Source: DTU015 sp964406505 (GTDB taxonomy: Bacteria > Bacillota > Sulfobacillia > Fermentithermobacillales > Fermentithermobacillaceae). From it: a DNA stretch of 64,000 nucleotides. The stretch lies in the NCBI GenBank assembly GCA_964406505.1, contig CAYORX010000003.1, forward strand, positions 1 through 64,000, given 5' to 3'. Under the pieces are notes generated by a model. That model was given only the letters and a program-made list of their open reading frames with translations. It was not told the DNA's origin and made no database searches. The translations under genes and the position numbers were made by a program. This document shows, piece by piece, positions 1 through 8,916 of this stretch (position 1 is the first letter of the stretch; every line of letters starts with the position of its first letter).

Positions 1-1
1 A

Positions 2-478
2 TATTTAGATCTAGTAGGCTATATCAAAACCCAAATGCCGTATGCTTCTATCACAACTGATATCATAGTTGGGTTTCCAGGTGAGACTGAAGCAGATTTC
101 GAAGATACAATAGATTTGGTGCAGCAAGCCAAGCTTGATGGTGCATTTACATTTATGTTTTCTCCTAGGTCTGGTACCGCAGCAGCTAGAATGAAAGAAC
201 AAATTCCAAAAGAGATTAAGTCTCGGCGGCTTCAAAAACTTGTGGAAATCCAAAACGGAATTACCAAAAGCATAAACGAATCCCTAATAGATACCGTTCA
301 AGAAGTATTGGTTGAGGGCGTAGATTTAAAAAATCCTAAATACGTTCGTGGACGAACGCGGACAAATAAGCTTGTGGTTTGCACATCTAACCAACCTACG
401 CCTGGTGATGTAATAAAGGTTAAAATCAATGAAGCGGGCACTTGGTATCTAAAAGGGCCGTTGTTGGAAAAGAATTAA
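2..478 (+). CDS. miaB: tRNA-2-methylthio-N6-dimethylallyladenosine synthase, C-terminal part
   Basis: MiaB is a radical-SAM enzyme that adds a methylthio group to i6A37 in tRNA. The gene enters from the left edge, so the 4Fe-4S cluster region is missing. The visible 158 residues contain the end of the radical-SAM domain (TTDIIVGFPGET near residue 18, then FMFSPRSGTAA). After it comes a C-terminal TRAM domain of about 65 residues (VLVEGVDLKN...RGRTRTNK...GDVIKVKI). MiaA, which makes the i6A substrate, is encoded three genes downstream, and miaB-mutS-mutL-miaA is a standard order in Clostridia. The family call is secure. MiaB rather than the related MtaB rests on the TRAM sequence and the context. 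Confidence 0.93.
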   Translation, partial: YLDLVGYIKTQMPYASITTDIIVGFPGETEADFEDTIDLVQQAKLDGAFTFMFSPRSGTAAARMKEQIPKEIKSRRLQKLVEIQNGITKSINESLIDTVQEVLVEGVDLKNPKYVRGRTRTNKLVVCTSNQPTPGDVIKVKINEAGTWYLKGPLLEKN

Positions 479-508
479 CCGGAGTTTAACAACCGGAGGT
501 TGGATGCG

Positions 509-3211
509 GTGGCAAATCAAACTCCAATGATGCTTCAATATAAGTCACTTAAATCGAAATATCAAGACTGTATGCTTTTTTTTAGGCTTGGAGATTTTTA
601 TGAAATGTTTTTTGAAGATGCAATAATCGGTTCTAAAGAACTTGGCATTACGTTAACTAGTCGGGGTTCAGGGAAGGGTAAAAAAGTACCCATGTGCGGA
701 GTGCCATACCATTCTGTAGATGAATACATAAAAACTTTAATATCGAAAGGTTATAAGGTTGCAATATGCGAACAAGTCGAAGACCCCGCAAAAGCTAAAG
801 GTCTTGTGGAAAGAGACGTTGTAAGGGTTATAACTCCCGGTACCTATTGGGAAGGGGCGGAAGATGGTGTTTCGAACTATATTTCTGTAGTTTATCGCGA
901 AGATTTCCAAGGAACGTTATCGAATTCTATAGGGCTATGTTCATGCGATTTGTCTACCGGAGAAATTCTTACTGCCTGGTTCGAGCCTGAACTTCAGAAT
1001 ATTGAAAAAGGAAATCATACGCATATTAATACAGACGTGGTTGATGAAATGGCGCGTTTACTCCCAAAAGAATGCGTATTTCCGGTAAGTTTTCAAAAAA
1101 CAGAGTTTTTGAATGCGATCTTAAAAAACTTACCCGGTGTACATGTCAGTTTTCGTGACAAAGATCAATTTTCTTGGGAAAAATATAGTGAACTGTTCAA
1201 CAACCAATGGAAACTAACTGATTTGCCCAACTCAGCATTAGGTGCCCTTTCCGGCTTGATTTCATATTTGGAAGATACTCAAATGATCAAATTGATTCAT
1301 TTGAAACGGCCTTCTTCTTACATGGAGGAATCGTTCCTAGAACTTGATTATGCTACCCGAAGGAATCTTGAGCTTACTGAACGTTTACAAGGGGGAAAAT
1401 ATGGTTCCCTTGCATGGGTTTTAGATAAGTGCTGTACCACTATGGGATCTAGACTGCTTAAGAAGTGGATAGAACGTCCTTTAAGGCAGCCCAGCCAAAT
1501 AGAAGAAAGGCTCGAGGCGGTAGAAGAAATTTATAAAGACGCATCTTTACAAAAAGAATTACAAAACTTGTTTTCTGGCATTCGCGATCTCGAGAGACTT
1601 GTGACGAAGATAACATACAAATCATGTAATGCCCGGGATCTTAAGGCGATTGTATCGTCTTTGGAGCGTGTACCCTTATTAAAAGAGCAAATAGTAGGAT
1701 CTCCATCTGTTTTACTTTGTGAGTTGCATAAAAGTCTTGACGAGGTTCCTGAAGTCATTAGCGTTATAAAAGATGCTATTGTTGATGAGCCGCCAGTATC
1801 GATAACGGAAGGTGGAATAATTCGTAGAGGATATAGCAAAACGGTGGACGAATTACGCGAACTGGCAGATGGGGGTAAACATTGGTTAGTTCAGTTAGAG
1901 GCTAAGGAAAGAGAGAAAACCGGTATTAGGTCGCTTAAAGTTGGTTATAATAGAATCTTTGGATATTATCTTGAAGTCACTAAAGCAAATTTGGACCTAG
2001 TGCCCGACAATTATATTAGAAAACAAACTTTAGTTTCTGCTGAAAGATTTATTACTGAAGAACTCAAAGATAAGGAGACTTTAATAATTGGTGCGGAAGA
2101 AAAATTATTTAGGGAAGAGCACCGTTTGTTTTGTGAGCTGCGCGATTTTGTCCAATCCCATATCGAAAGAATACAACAAACCGCTGTAGCTATAGCGCAA
2201 CTCGACGTATACCGTAGTTTGGCGGAAAGCGCTAATTTGTATGGATATATTCGGCCGAAAATTACGGAAAACAATGCCATAATCGTCAAGCAAGGACGTC
2301 ATCCTGTACTTGAAAGGGTTCTTCCGGCAGGCACTTTTGTACCTAATAACCTGATTCTAGATGATAAAGAGAGTATCTTAATAGTAACTGGGCCTAATAT
2401 GGGTGGCAAGTCTACTTATTGTCGCCAGGCGGCTTTAATTGTACTTATGGCGCAAATGGGTTCGTTTGTTCCTAGTAGCTCATGTACCATTTCATGTGTT
2501 GATCAAATTTTTGCGAGGGTTGGGGCATATGACGACTTGGTGTTAGGACAGTCTACATTTATGGTTGAGATGAATGAGGTTTCAAGGATTTTGAGAAATG
2601 CCACTTCAAACAGTTTAGTTATTTTAGATGAGATCGGTAGAGGTACCAGTACTTTTGATGGATTATCTGTGGCATGGGCTGTTGTAGAGTATTTAGCTGA
2701 CAAAAAGACGTTAGGAGCCAAAGGGCTTGTAGCAACCCATTATCGTGAGCTAACGCTTATATCGGAACTAAAATCCGGAATATCTAATTATCGAGTGAAT
2801 GTAAAAAAATCAGGTGATGACATTGTTTTCTTATGGAAAGTCGCCAAGGGAGTTGCTGAAAGCAGTTTTGGTATTGACGTAGCGGCGATGGCTGGATTAC
2901 CTGATACTGTCATTCAAAGGGCTAGGGAGATCCTTTATGGGCTTGAAACAGAAGCGCGCGGAGGTAGTTCTAAAAAGGGTATTTTGGGAAAAATAGCTTC
3001 TAGGTTTGCCGGCACAACACCTATACCTGAGGGCCAACCGCTTTTACTCGGTTTTGCAAATACCGAAGTTGAAAAACAACTATCGGAAACCCAACAAACG
3101 GTAATCTCAAAACTCAAAGCGCTTGATGTTGACAATATGACGCCTTTTGAGGCCTTGGAATTAATATACATTCTTAAAGAAGAACTAAGCAATGGGCGAG
3201 GTGAAGATTGA
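509..3211 (+). CDS. mutS: DNA mismatch repair protein MutS
   Basis: MutS recognises base mismatches and small loops and recruits MutL. The 900-residue protein has the family's usual length. It shows the N-terminal mismatch-binding motif (GDFYEMF, with the Phe-x-Glu near residues 33-35), Walker A GPNMGGKST near residue 628, and Walker B LVILDEIGRGTSTFDG near 700. I chose GTG at 509: the ribosome binding site GGAGG at 495-499 lies 9 bases before it, and the result (MANQTPMMLQYKSL) matches the family's usual start. An in-frame TTG at 500 touches the ribosome binding site and is unlikely. The stop codon overlaps the mutL start by one base. Confidence 0.98.
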   Translation: MANQTPMMLQYKSLKSKYQDCMLFFRLGDFYEMFFEDAIIGSKELGITLTSRGSGKGKKVPMCGVPYHSVDEYIKTLISKGYKVAICEQVEDPAKAKGLVERDVVRVITPGTYWEGAEDGVSNYISVVYREDFQGTLSNSIGLCSCDLSTGEILTAWFEPELQNIEKGNHTHINTDVVDEMARLLPKECVFPVSFQKTEFLNAILKNLPGVHVSFRDKDQFSWEKYSELFNNQWKLTDLPNSALGALSGLISYLEDTQMIKLIHLKRPSSYMEESFLELDYATRRNLELTERLQGGKYGSLAWVLDKCCTTMGSRLLKKWIERPLRQPSQIEERLEAVEEIYKDASLQKELQNLFSGIRDLERLVTKITYKSCNARDLKAIVSSLERVPLLKEQIVGSPSVLLCELHKSLDEVPEVISVIKDAIVDEPPVSITEGGIIRRGYSKTVDELRELADGGKHWLVQLEAKEREKTGIRSLKVGYNRIFGYYLEVTKANLDLVPDNYIRKQTLVSAERFITEELKDKETLIIGAEEKLFREEHRLFCELRDFVQSHIERIQQTAVAIAQLDVYRSLAESANLYGYIRPKITENNAIIVKQGRHPVLERVLPAGTFVPNNLILDDKESILIVTGPNMGGKSTYCRQAALIVLMAQMGSFVPSSSCTISCVDQIFARVGAYDDLVLGQSTFMVEMNEVSRILRNATSNSLVILDEIGRGTSTFDGLSVAWAVVEYLADKKTLGAKGLVATHYRELTLISELKSGISNYRVNVKKSGDDIVFLWKVAKGVAESSFGIDVAAMAGLPDTVIQRAREILYGLETEARGGSSKKGILGKIASRFAGTTPIPEGQPLLLGFANTEVEKQLSETQQTVISKLKALDVDNMTPFEALELIYILKEELSNGRGED

Positions 3212-4929
3212 TGTGCCAAGCCATTAAAATTCTGGATCCCTTATTATCTAGTCAGATTGCGGCCGGTGAAGTGGTAGAACGACCCGCATCAGTCGTGAAA
3301 GAACTTATGGAAAATTCAATAGACGCCGGTGCCGATAGGATATCAATAGAAATCGTAAATGGTGGAACGAAACTTATTAGGGTCAGTGATAACGGTGTTG
3401 GCATGTCGCGGGAAGATGCGGAACTATCTTTGAAACGTTTTGCCACATCAAAAATAAGCTCGTTTCAAGATCTAGAAAAAGTAAAAACCTTAGGATTCAG
3501 AGGGGAAGCCCTGCCATCGATCGCGTCGTGCTCAAAATTAACACTTGAAACAAAGGTTAGTGAGTCTGACATCGGTATTTGTTTAAGGGTAGTAGGTGGG
3601 GAATTAACCGAATCTGTTGAAAAAGGCCTGCCTTCTGGAACTATTGTTACCGTGAAAGAATTATTTTTCAATACACCGGCTAGACTTAAGTTCATGAAAT
3701 CTGTAGCCACCGAAAGAAATGCAGTTATTGACATAGTAGAAAAATTTGCTATTGCGTGGCCAAACATAAGTTTTACCCTAACTTCTCAAAATAGGTTAGT
3801 GTTTCATACATCCGGAAGTGATTTGCGAAATGCGTTGATTAATATATTCGGTCCGGAGATAGTTCAAACGTCAGTAGAAGTAACGGGGAAACAGGATGAT
3901 ATACAAATTAGCGGTTTTGTAGGCTTACCACGGATTTATCGAAGAAGTAGGGACAGGCAACTTTTCTTCGTTAATCAAAGGCCTGTCAAAAACGTTTGTC
4001 TAGGGTGGGCGCTCGATCGGGCCTTTTCAGGATTTTTGCCACCTAAATCGTATCCGGTAGCGTTCTTAGAGATCACCGTTAACCCAAGCGATGTAGACGT
4101 TAATGTGCACCCGACGAAGGCGGAAATTAAATTTAAAAACGAAAATACAGTGAGACGTATTGTCACCCATAGTGTGAAAAATGCTTTAAGACACGCAGGA
4201 TACATGAGTACTTCAGAGTCTACCCGCGATACTTGGGTTGACTCAATTAAGAAATCTCGGTCATTGAATTCATTTGTTTTAGATAAGCCGGATTTTTTAG
4301 ATTCAATCGTAAATGATGCCCAAAGACAAGATGTGGAAACGCTCGTAGATGATGTCGGTTCTTTTGAGTGGCAATATATGGGGTCATTAGAAGATACATA
4401 TCTTGTTGTCAAGACGCCGGAGTCACTTCTCATAATAGATCAACATGCTCTTGCTGAAGCTCTAGCGTATCAAAGCTTGTGCCAAGGCCAAAGCGCCAGT
4501 CAAGAATTGTTGCTTCCTGAGATTGTAAAATTAGAACCAAAGGAAGCAGTATTTTATGAAGACCATAAAAATGGAATTAACCGTGTTGGGTTTTCCGTAA
4601 GATCCATAGGTACACGTACAGTACTGGTTTCCCGAGTTCCACTTATTTTAGGAAACGCGTTGCCTGCTGATTCTCTTAAGCAAGTTTTGGCACTTGCCTA
4701 TGGAACATCCCGGACGAGCATTTCCCCAGAAAGGTCAGTGGCCCAGGCTCGATTAGCGACCGCGGCCTGTCATGCGTCTATCAAAGGCAAACAAGCATTG
4801 GGAAGACAAGAAGCTGTAGCGCTGATAAAATCTTTAAAAGAAAACCCTACCGCACGTGTATGCCCCCATGGAAGGCCTACTATTTTTGTGCTTCCTTATT
4901 CCGAAATAGAAAGATATTTCGGAAGGTAG
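3211..4929 (+). CDS. mutL: DNA mismatch repair protein MutL (endonuclease type)
   Basis: MutL is the ATP-dependent mediator of mismatch repair, and in bacteria without MutH it is also the nicking endonuclease. The 572 residues hold the GHKL ATPase (ELMENSIDAGA with Glu34, then DNGVGM and the lid GFRGEAL) and a C-terminal nuclease domain. That domain has an ACHASIKG box, a terminal CPHGRPT box and a DQHALAEALAYQ box. The last box normally ends in Glu and here ends in Gln (see findings). Start ATG at 3211 overlaps the mutS stop as TGATG, with GAGGTG 7 bases upstream. An adjacent TTG at 3208 is less likely. Confidence 0.97.
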   Translation: MCQAIKILDPLLSSQIAAGEVVERPASVVKELMENSIDAGADRISIEIVNGGTKLIRVSDNGVGMSREDAELSLKRFATSKISSFQDLEKVKTLGFRGEALPSIASCSKLTLETKVSESDIGICLRVVGGELTESVEKGLPSGTIVTVKELFFNTPARLKFMKSVATERNAVIDIVEKFAIAWPNISFTLTSQNRLVFHTSGSDLRNALINIFGPEIVQTSVEVTGKQDDIQISGFVGLPRIYRRSRDRQLFFVNQRPVKNVCLGWALDRAFSGFLPPKSYPVAFLEITVNPSDVDVNVHPTKAEIKFKNENTVRRIVTHSVKNALRHAGYMSTSESTRDTWVDSIKKSRSLNSFVLDKPDFLDSIVNDAQRQDVETLVDDVGSFEWQYMGSLEDTYLVVKTPESLLIIDQHALAEALAYQSLCQGQSASQELLLPEIVKLEPKEAVFYEDHKNGINRVGFSVRSIGTRTVLVSRVPLILGNALPADSLKQVLALAYGTSRTSISPERSVAQARLATAACHASIKGKQALGRQEAVALIKSLKENPTARVCPHGRPTIFVLPYSEIERYFGR

Positions 4930-4964
4930 GATTAAGTAGATTTGGAAAGGACGTTAAACTCAAT

Positions 4965-5915
4965 TTGACTAAAGTCTTGGTGATTACGGGTCCCACTGCT
5001 TCCGGAAAATCTAGTTTGGCAATGAAACTAGCAACACTATATCCGATCGAGATCATTTCTGCTGATTCAATGCAGGTTTATAGATATATGGATATTGGAA
5101 CTGACAAAGTCACTGTGGAACAGATGAGTAAGGTAAAACATCATCTGATAGATATAAGATATCCCGATGAGCCTTGGAGTGTGCGCGACTTCCAATGCCT
5201 TGCCAGTCAAGCCATTACGTGCATTACAAGTAAAGAGCGAATACCTTGTATCGTCGGGGGAACTGGTTTTTACATCCGGGCTTTACTGCATAATTTTCCT
5301 TTAGAAGATGCGCCCCCTGATCCAGGGCTAAGGGCAAGGTTGAAAAGTTTAGCAAGGCGATATAGCAATTCTTTGGTCCACAACATGTTAAAACGAATTG
5401 ATAGGGAATCATATAAGAATTTGCACCCAAATGATCTCAAAAGGGTGATACGTGCCGTTGAGTACTATAGGGCTACAGGTCGCCCTATATCTCAAAGAAC
5501 TCACCTGGAATCTGATCCCATATACGATTACAAAATGATAGGCCTGCATAGAAACCGTAAAGAATTATATGAAAGAATCGATAATAGGGTGGATGAGCAG
5601 TTTAAGCGCGGACTTATCGCCGAAGTTGAAAATCTCATGAATTTGGGTTATGAAGAAAACTTACCGAGCATGCAAGGACTGGGTTACAAAGAGGTATGGT
5701 GGATGCTCAAAGGGCTTGCTACTTTAGATGAAACGAAGTCGTTGCTTAAGAGGAATACCAGACGGTTTGCCAAAAGACAATTAACGTGGTTCTCTAGGGA
5801 AGAAGGCATAATTTGGCTCTCCATTGGCAAGCATAAATCTCAGAAACAACTTATAGAGCAAATCTGTAATTTAATTGACGGCTGGATTGAGCCGAGCGTA
5901 CATACCAGAGGGTAA
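4965..5915 (+). CDS. miaA: tRNA dimethylallyltransferase MiaA
   Basis: MiaA transfers a dimethylallyl group to the N6 of A37 in tRNAs reading UNN codons, making the substrate for MiaB. The P-loop TGPTASGKSS lies at the very N-terminus, followed by SADSMQVYRYMDIGTDK, GGTGFYIRALL and GLGYKE, all typical of the family. Open frame extends upstream to an ATG at 4860, but that would overlap mutL by 70 bases and add a sequence foreign to the family. TTG at 4965 puts the P-loop where the family has it and gives 316 residues. A purine-rich AAAGGA lies 13 bases upstream, a little far, so the start is probable rather than certain. Confidence 0.95.
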   Translation: MTKVLVITGPTASGKSSLAMKLATLYPIEIISADSMQVYRYMDIGTDKVTVEQMSKVKHHLIDIRYPDEPWSVRDFQCLASQAITCITSKERIPCIVGGTGFYIRALLHNFPLEDAPPDPGLRARLKSLARRYSNSLVHNMLKRIDRESYKNLHPNDLKRVIRAVEYYRATGRPISQRTHLESDPIYDYKMIGLHRNRKELYERIDNRVDEQFKRGLIAEVENLMNLGYEENLPSMQGLGYKEVWWMLKGLATLDETKSLLKRNTRRFAKRQLTWFSREEGIIWLSIGKHKSQKQLIEQICNLIDGWIEPSVHTRG

Positions 5916-5930
5916 CTGGAGGGAACTAAG

Positions 5931-6191
5931 ATGAGTGTAAAAAACACTATCAATCTACAAGATAGCTATTTGAATCAAATTAGAAAAGACAATATTTTTA
6001 TAACAGTGTATCTTATCAATGGATTTCAAATAAAGGGAGTAGTTAAAGCTTTTGACAGTTACACCGTACTACTCGGCGTTGATGGAAAACAAATGCTTAT
6101 TTATAAGCACGCAATTTCTACTATTGCTCCTGCAAGACCGATCGATGTGTCAGTGCAAAAGTGCACGGATACGGGTATTGCTACTAATTAA
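5931..6191 (+). CDS. hfq: RNA chaperone Hfq
   Basis: Hfq is a hexameric Sm-like protein that binds small RNAs and mRNAs. The 86 residues include Sm1 (NIFITVYLINGFQIKGVVKAF) and Sm2 (LIYKHAISTI, containing the conserved Tyr-Lys-His of the proximal RNA-binding face). The N-terminal NLQDSYLNQIRKD has the conserved Gln and Arg/Lys positions. The C-terminal tail is short, as is usual in Firmicutes. A strong ribosome binding site, GGAGGGAAC, precedes the ATG. It sits 15 bases after miaA in the classical miaA-hfq arrangement and is probably cotranscribed with it. Confidence 0.98.
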   Translation: MSVKNTINLQDSYLNQIRKDNIFITVYLINGFQIKGVVKAFDSYTVLLGVDGKQMLIYKHAISTIAPARPIDVSVQKCTDTGIATN

Positions 6192-6242
6192 AATCTTTGG
6201 GCATACTATTCTTCACAAGCAAGTGCGTGAGGAGGTGGCAAT

Positions 6243-6434
6243 ATGCTAAAAGATCCGGTATGTGGGTTCGATATTGAGGATCGTGATGGAAGTGTACAGT
6301 TAGATTATGAGGGTAAAATTTACCATTTTTGTTCAAACGAGTGTAAACATAAGTTCGAGCGAAACCCACAAGCATATATAGGGACAAGTAAAAAAGATGT
6401 TTCTAATCAGCATCGTAAACACAATAATAACTAG
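6243..6434 (+). CDS. small YHS-domain (putative metal-binding) protein
   Basis: A 63-residue protein with a very strong ribosome binding site (GAGGAGG, 6229-6235) before its ATG. It consists almost entirely of a YHS domain: DPVCGFDI at the N-terminus, then YHFCSNECKHKFERNPQAYI. Three Cys and several His residues make it a plausible binder of a transition metal, as YHS domains are in copper ATPases and other proteins. The tail is rich in Lys, His and Asn (QHRKHNNN). It follows hfq by 51 bases and ends just before a probable terminator, so it may be the last gene of the miaB-hfq transcript. Its specific role is unknown. Confidence 0.82.
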   Translation: MLKDPVCGFDIEDRDGSVQLDYEGKIYHFCSNECKHKFERNPQAYIGTSKKDVSNQHRKHNNN

Positions 6435-6463
6435 TTAAGCAACGATCAGATTGAACAAATGTT

Positions 6464-6498
6464 AGCCCTACTTGCTTACATAGCAGGTTGGGGCTTTT
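6464..6498 (+). terminator. probable intrinsic terminator after the YHS gene
   Basis: AGCCCTACTTGCT pairs with AGCAGGTTGGGGCT around a 5-base loop. This gives 13 pairs (two or three of them G-U) with one bulged base, followed by TTTT. It lies between the YHS gene and spoVK and would end the mutS-hfq transcript. The T-run is short, so termination may be partial. Confidence 0.55.
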
Positions 6499-6518
6499 GA
6501 TATCATTAGGGGCATCAA

Positions 6519-7493
6519 TTGCGTATAATGTACTGCGAATTGTTTCATAAACGGGGGATGAAAATCGCTGTTCATAGCAATAAGCCTATTTTAAAAGTTA
6601 TCTCTTCTAAAAGCGAAAGCGAAGAAAAACACTTAAAAACTAGAGATAAGCTATTTAGGCAGTTAGAAGAAACCAAGAATCTGCCGATAAAAAGCGCCTT
6701 GGGTGAACTTAATTCTTTAATTGGTTTGGCACACGTAAAAGAACTGATCTTCGAAATATACGCTTTTTCAGAAGTCCAAAAGCGAAGAAGTAAGGCGGGG
6801 TTGATACAAGGAAATACGATATTGCACATGATTTTTGCCGGAAATCCTGGGACAGGGAAAACCACTATAGCGCGAATATTAGGGCAATTATTTTTTCAAG
6901 GCAGGTTATTAAGTAAAGGCCACGTGATCGAGGTTGAAAGGGCAGATCTCGTAGGCGAATATATAGGGCATACGGCGCAAAAAACTCGTGAGTGTATAAG
7001 AAGGGCTAAAGGCGGCATTCTGTTTATAGATGAAGCCTATTCTTTAGCAAGAGGTGGGCAAAAGGACTTCGGCAAGGAATGCATTGATTGTATTGTAAAA
7101 GCAATGGAAGACCACGCAAAAGATATGGTGTTTATTTTGGCTGGTTACCCTAAAGAGATGAAGAATTTTCTTAACATAAATCCCGGTTTGCGTTCACGCT
7201 TTCCCATTCATTTAAATTTCCCTGATTATACAATTGACGAATTGGTAAAAATCGGCTGCTTAATGCTAAGAAAAAGAGAGTATTATCTTGCAGGTGGCTT
7301 ATATCAGCTACTCAAAAATATTATTAAAGAAAAAATCCAACAAGAACCTATCCCTTCAAATGCTAGAATGGTGCGAAACTTGATAGAAAAGGCTGTCAGG
7401 AGGCAAGCAGTACGGTTGATGCAATCCAATTCTTTCAACAAGCAGGATCTCATGGCCATAACCTCGAGAGATCTGTTAGAGGCATCGATGTGA
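6519..7493 (+). CDS. spoVK: SpoVK-like AAA ATPase (CbxX/CfqX family)
   Basis: AAA ATPase of the CbbX/SpoVK family, 324 residues. In B. subtilis SpoVK is made in the mother cell and is needed for spore maturation. Visible features are Walker A GNPGTGKTT (about residue 110), Walker B GGILFIDEAYSLA (about 165), the arginine finger in GLRSRFP (about 228) and a C-terminal helical lid ending NARMVRNLIEKAVRRQA. As in B. subtilis the gene lies between hfq and hflX, which supports the name. The start is uncertain: TTG at 6519 follows TTAGGGG by 6 bases, while in-frame ATGs at 6528 and 6558 would give slightly shorter proteins. Confidence 0.88.
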   Translation: MRIMYCELFHKRGMKIAVHSNKPILKVISSKSESEEKHLKTRDKLFRQLEETKNLPIKSALGELNSLIGLAHVKELIFEIYAFSEVQKRRSKAGLIQGNTILHMIFAGNPGTGKTTIARILGQLFFQGRLLSKGHVIEVERADLVGEYIGHTAQKTRECIRRAKGGILFIDEAYSLARGGQKDFGKECIDCIVKAMEDHAKDMVFILAGYPKEMKNFLNINPGLRSRFPIHLNFPDYTIDELVKIGCLMLRKREYYLAGGLYQLLKNIIKEKIQQEPIPSNARMVRNLIEKAVRRQAVRLMQSNSFNKQDLMAITSRDLLEASM

Positions 7494-7617
7494 TGTGATC
7501 GTTCAATTATTTATTTGCCCATCATGATACTTATTTGTGGGTTAAGAAAAATAAGGGGCGATGTCTACAGTTTCGTTGTAAAATTATGATAAGCTAGTGT
7601 TACTAGGAGGGGAATAT

Positions 7618-8904
7618 TTGAGCGAACTGTCACATGTAGCGAATATGAGGGCGATTATCTGTGCCTTAGATATCAAAGCGCCTAGGCCTAGGGGTAAAGA
7701 TGATTTCTTCCTTACCGGAGAGGAGTCTGCCCAAGAGCTCGCTCGTTTGGCGGAAACTCTTGGGTTGGAAGTGGTGGATACGATTATCCAGGACCGGTAT
7801 TCACCTGATTCCGCCACTTATTTGGGCAAGGGTAAAGTTCAAGAGGTTGGCGAGCTTGTGTCGGATCATGAAGTTTCATATGTGCTTATTGATGACCAAT
7901 TGTCTCCATCTCAGACCCATAACTTAGAAGAAGCACTTGGGGTAGAAGTGCTAGATCGAACAAAGGTTATCCTTAGGATATTTGCCCAGCGAGCCAAGAC
8001 CAAAGAAGGCAAACTACAAGTGGAACTTGCCACGAGACGGCATGAACTTACCCGGCTTACCGGACACGGTACGGTCATGTCTAGTTTAGGAGGGGGCATC
8101 GGCACCCGGGGTCCAGGAGAGCAAAAACTAGAGGTGGATAGGAGGGTTCTTCGGAGAAAAATATCTCAATTAACCAAGAGTCTAGATAAAGCACGGAAGG
8201 TTAGGAAAGAGCAAAGTAAACGCAGGAGAGAATCGTCGATTCCTAAGATATCTCTTATAGGCTATACTAACGCAGGCAAATCTACGTTATTTAAGGCGCT
8301 AACAGGCGAAGATGTGCTGTGTGATGATAGACTCTTTGCAACTCTCGATCCATGGACGCGCCGGTGGTTTTTACCGTCGGGTATGGAGACTTTAATTTCT
8401 GACACAGTCGGCTTTATTCAGGGTTTACCCCACGAGCTAGTGTATGCTTTTAGATCGACTTTAGAAGAATCTCTTGATGCTGATTTGCTTGTCCACGTAG
8501 TAGATGTCTCTTCACCTGTTTGGGAGCAGCAAATTCGAACAGTAGAAAAAGTATTAGAAGAACTAGGGGCTTCGGATCGTTCGATAATCACAGTGCTTAA
8601 CAAATCGGATAAAGTATCTGAACATGAGTTAAAGGTAGCTATGACGAAACAACATATAGCCCTACACGTTTCTGCACTTAGTGGTTATGGCATTAGTAAG
8701 TTTGCTACGACGGTGGAAAGACATCTTTTGAAGGAGAATAAGATCGTTTCTTTAATAGTACCGTATGCGATGTGGAATATTTTGTTTGAGATCAGGAAAG
8801 CAGGAGCGATCTTACAAAAAATCCATGGAAAGTCCGGAGCAGAAATTATATGCAAACTTGATCCTGTGGATGCCGTTAGATTCTCAAAGAGACTTTCGGG
8901 GTAG
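7618..8904 (+). CDS. hflX: ribosome-associated GTPase HflX
   Basis: HflX is a GTPase that binds 50S and splits stalled 70S ribosomes, chiefly under stress. The 428 residues contain the family-specific N-terminal domain with GTRGPGEQKLEVDRR, then the G domain: G1 GYTNAGKST, G3 DTVGF, G4 NKSD, and a short C-terminal domain. TTG at 7618 is chosen because AGGAGGGG at 7605-7612 lies 5 bases before it; an upstream in-frame GTG at 7597 precedes this ribosome binding site. The gene is convergent with lexA, with a 12-base gap. Confidence 0.97.
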   Translation: MSELSHVANMRAIICALDIKAPRPRGKDDFFLTGEESAQELARLAETLGLEVVDTIIQDRYSPDSATYLGKGKVQEVGELVSDHEVSYVLIDDQLSPSQTHNLEEALGVEVLDRTKVILRIFAQRAKTKEGKLQVELATRRHELTRLTGHGTVMSSLGGGIGTRGPGEQKLEVDRRVLRRKISQLTKSLDKARKVRKEQSKRRRESSIPKISLIGYTNAGKSTLFKALTGEDVLCDDRLFATLDPWTRRWFLPSGMETLISDTVGFIQGLPHELVYAFRSTLEESLDADLLVHVVDVSSPVWEQQIRTVEKVLEELGASDRSIITVLNKSDKVSEHELKVAMTKQHIALHVSALSGYGISKFATTVERHLLKENKIVSLIVPYAMWNILFEIRKAGAILQKIHGKSGAEIICKLDPVDAVRFSKRLSG

Positions 8905-8916
8905 TGAACGCTTGGG

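Noticed and set aside
4860..4964. miaA starting at ATG 4860
   Set aside because: Would overlap mutL by 70 bases and add residues before the P-loop that the family lacks.
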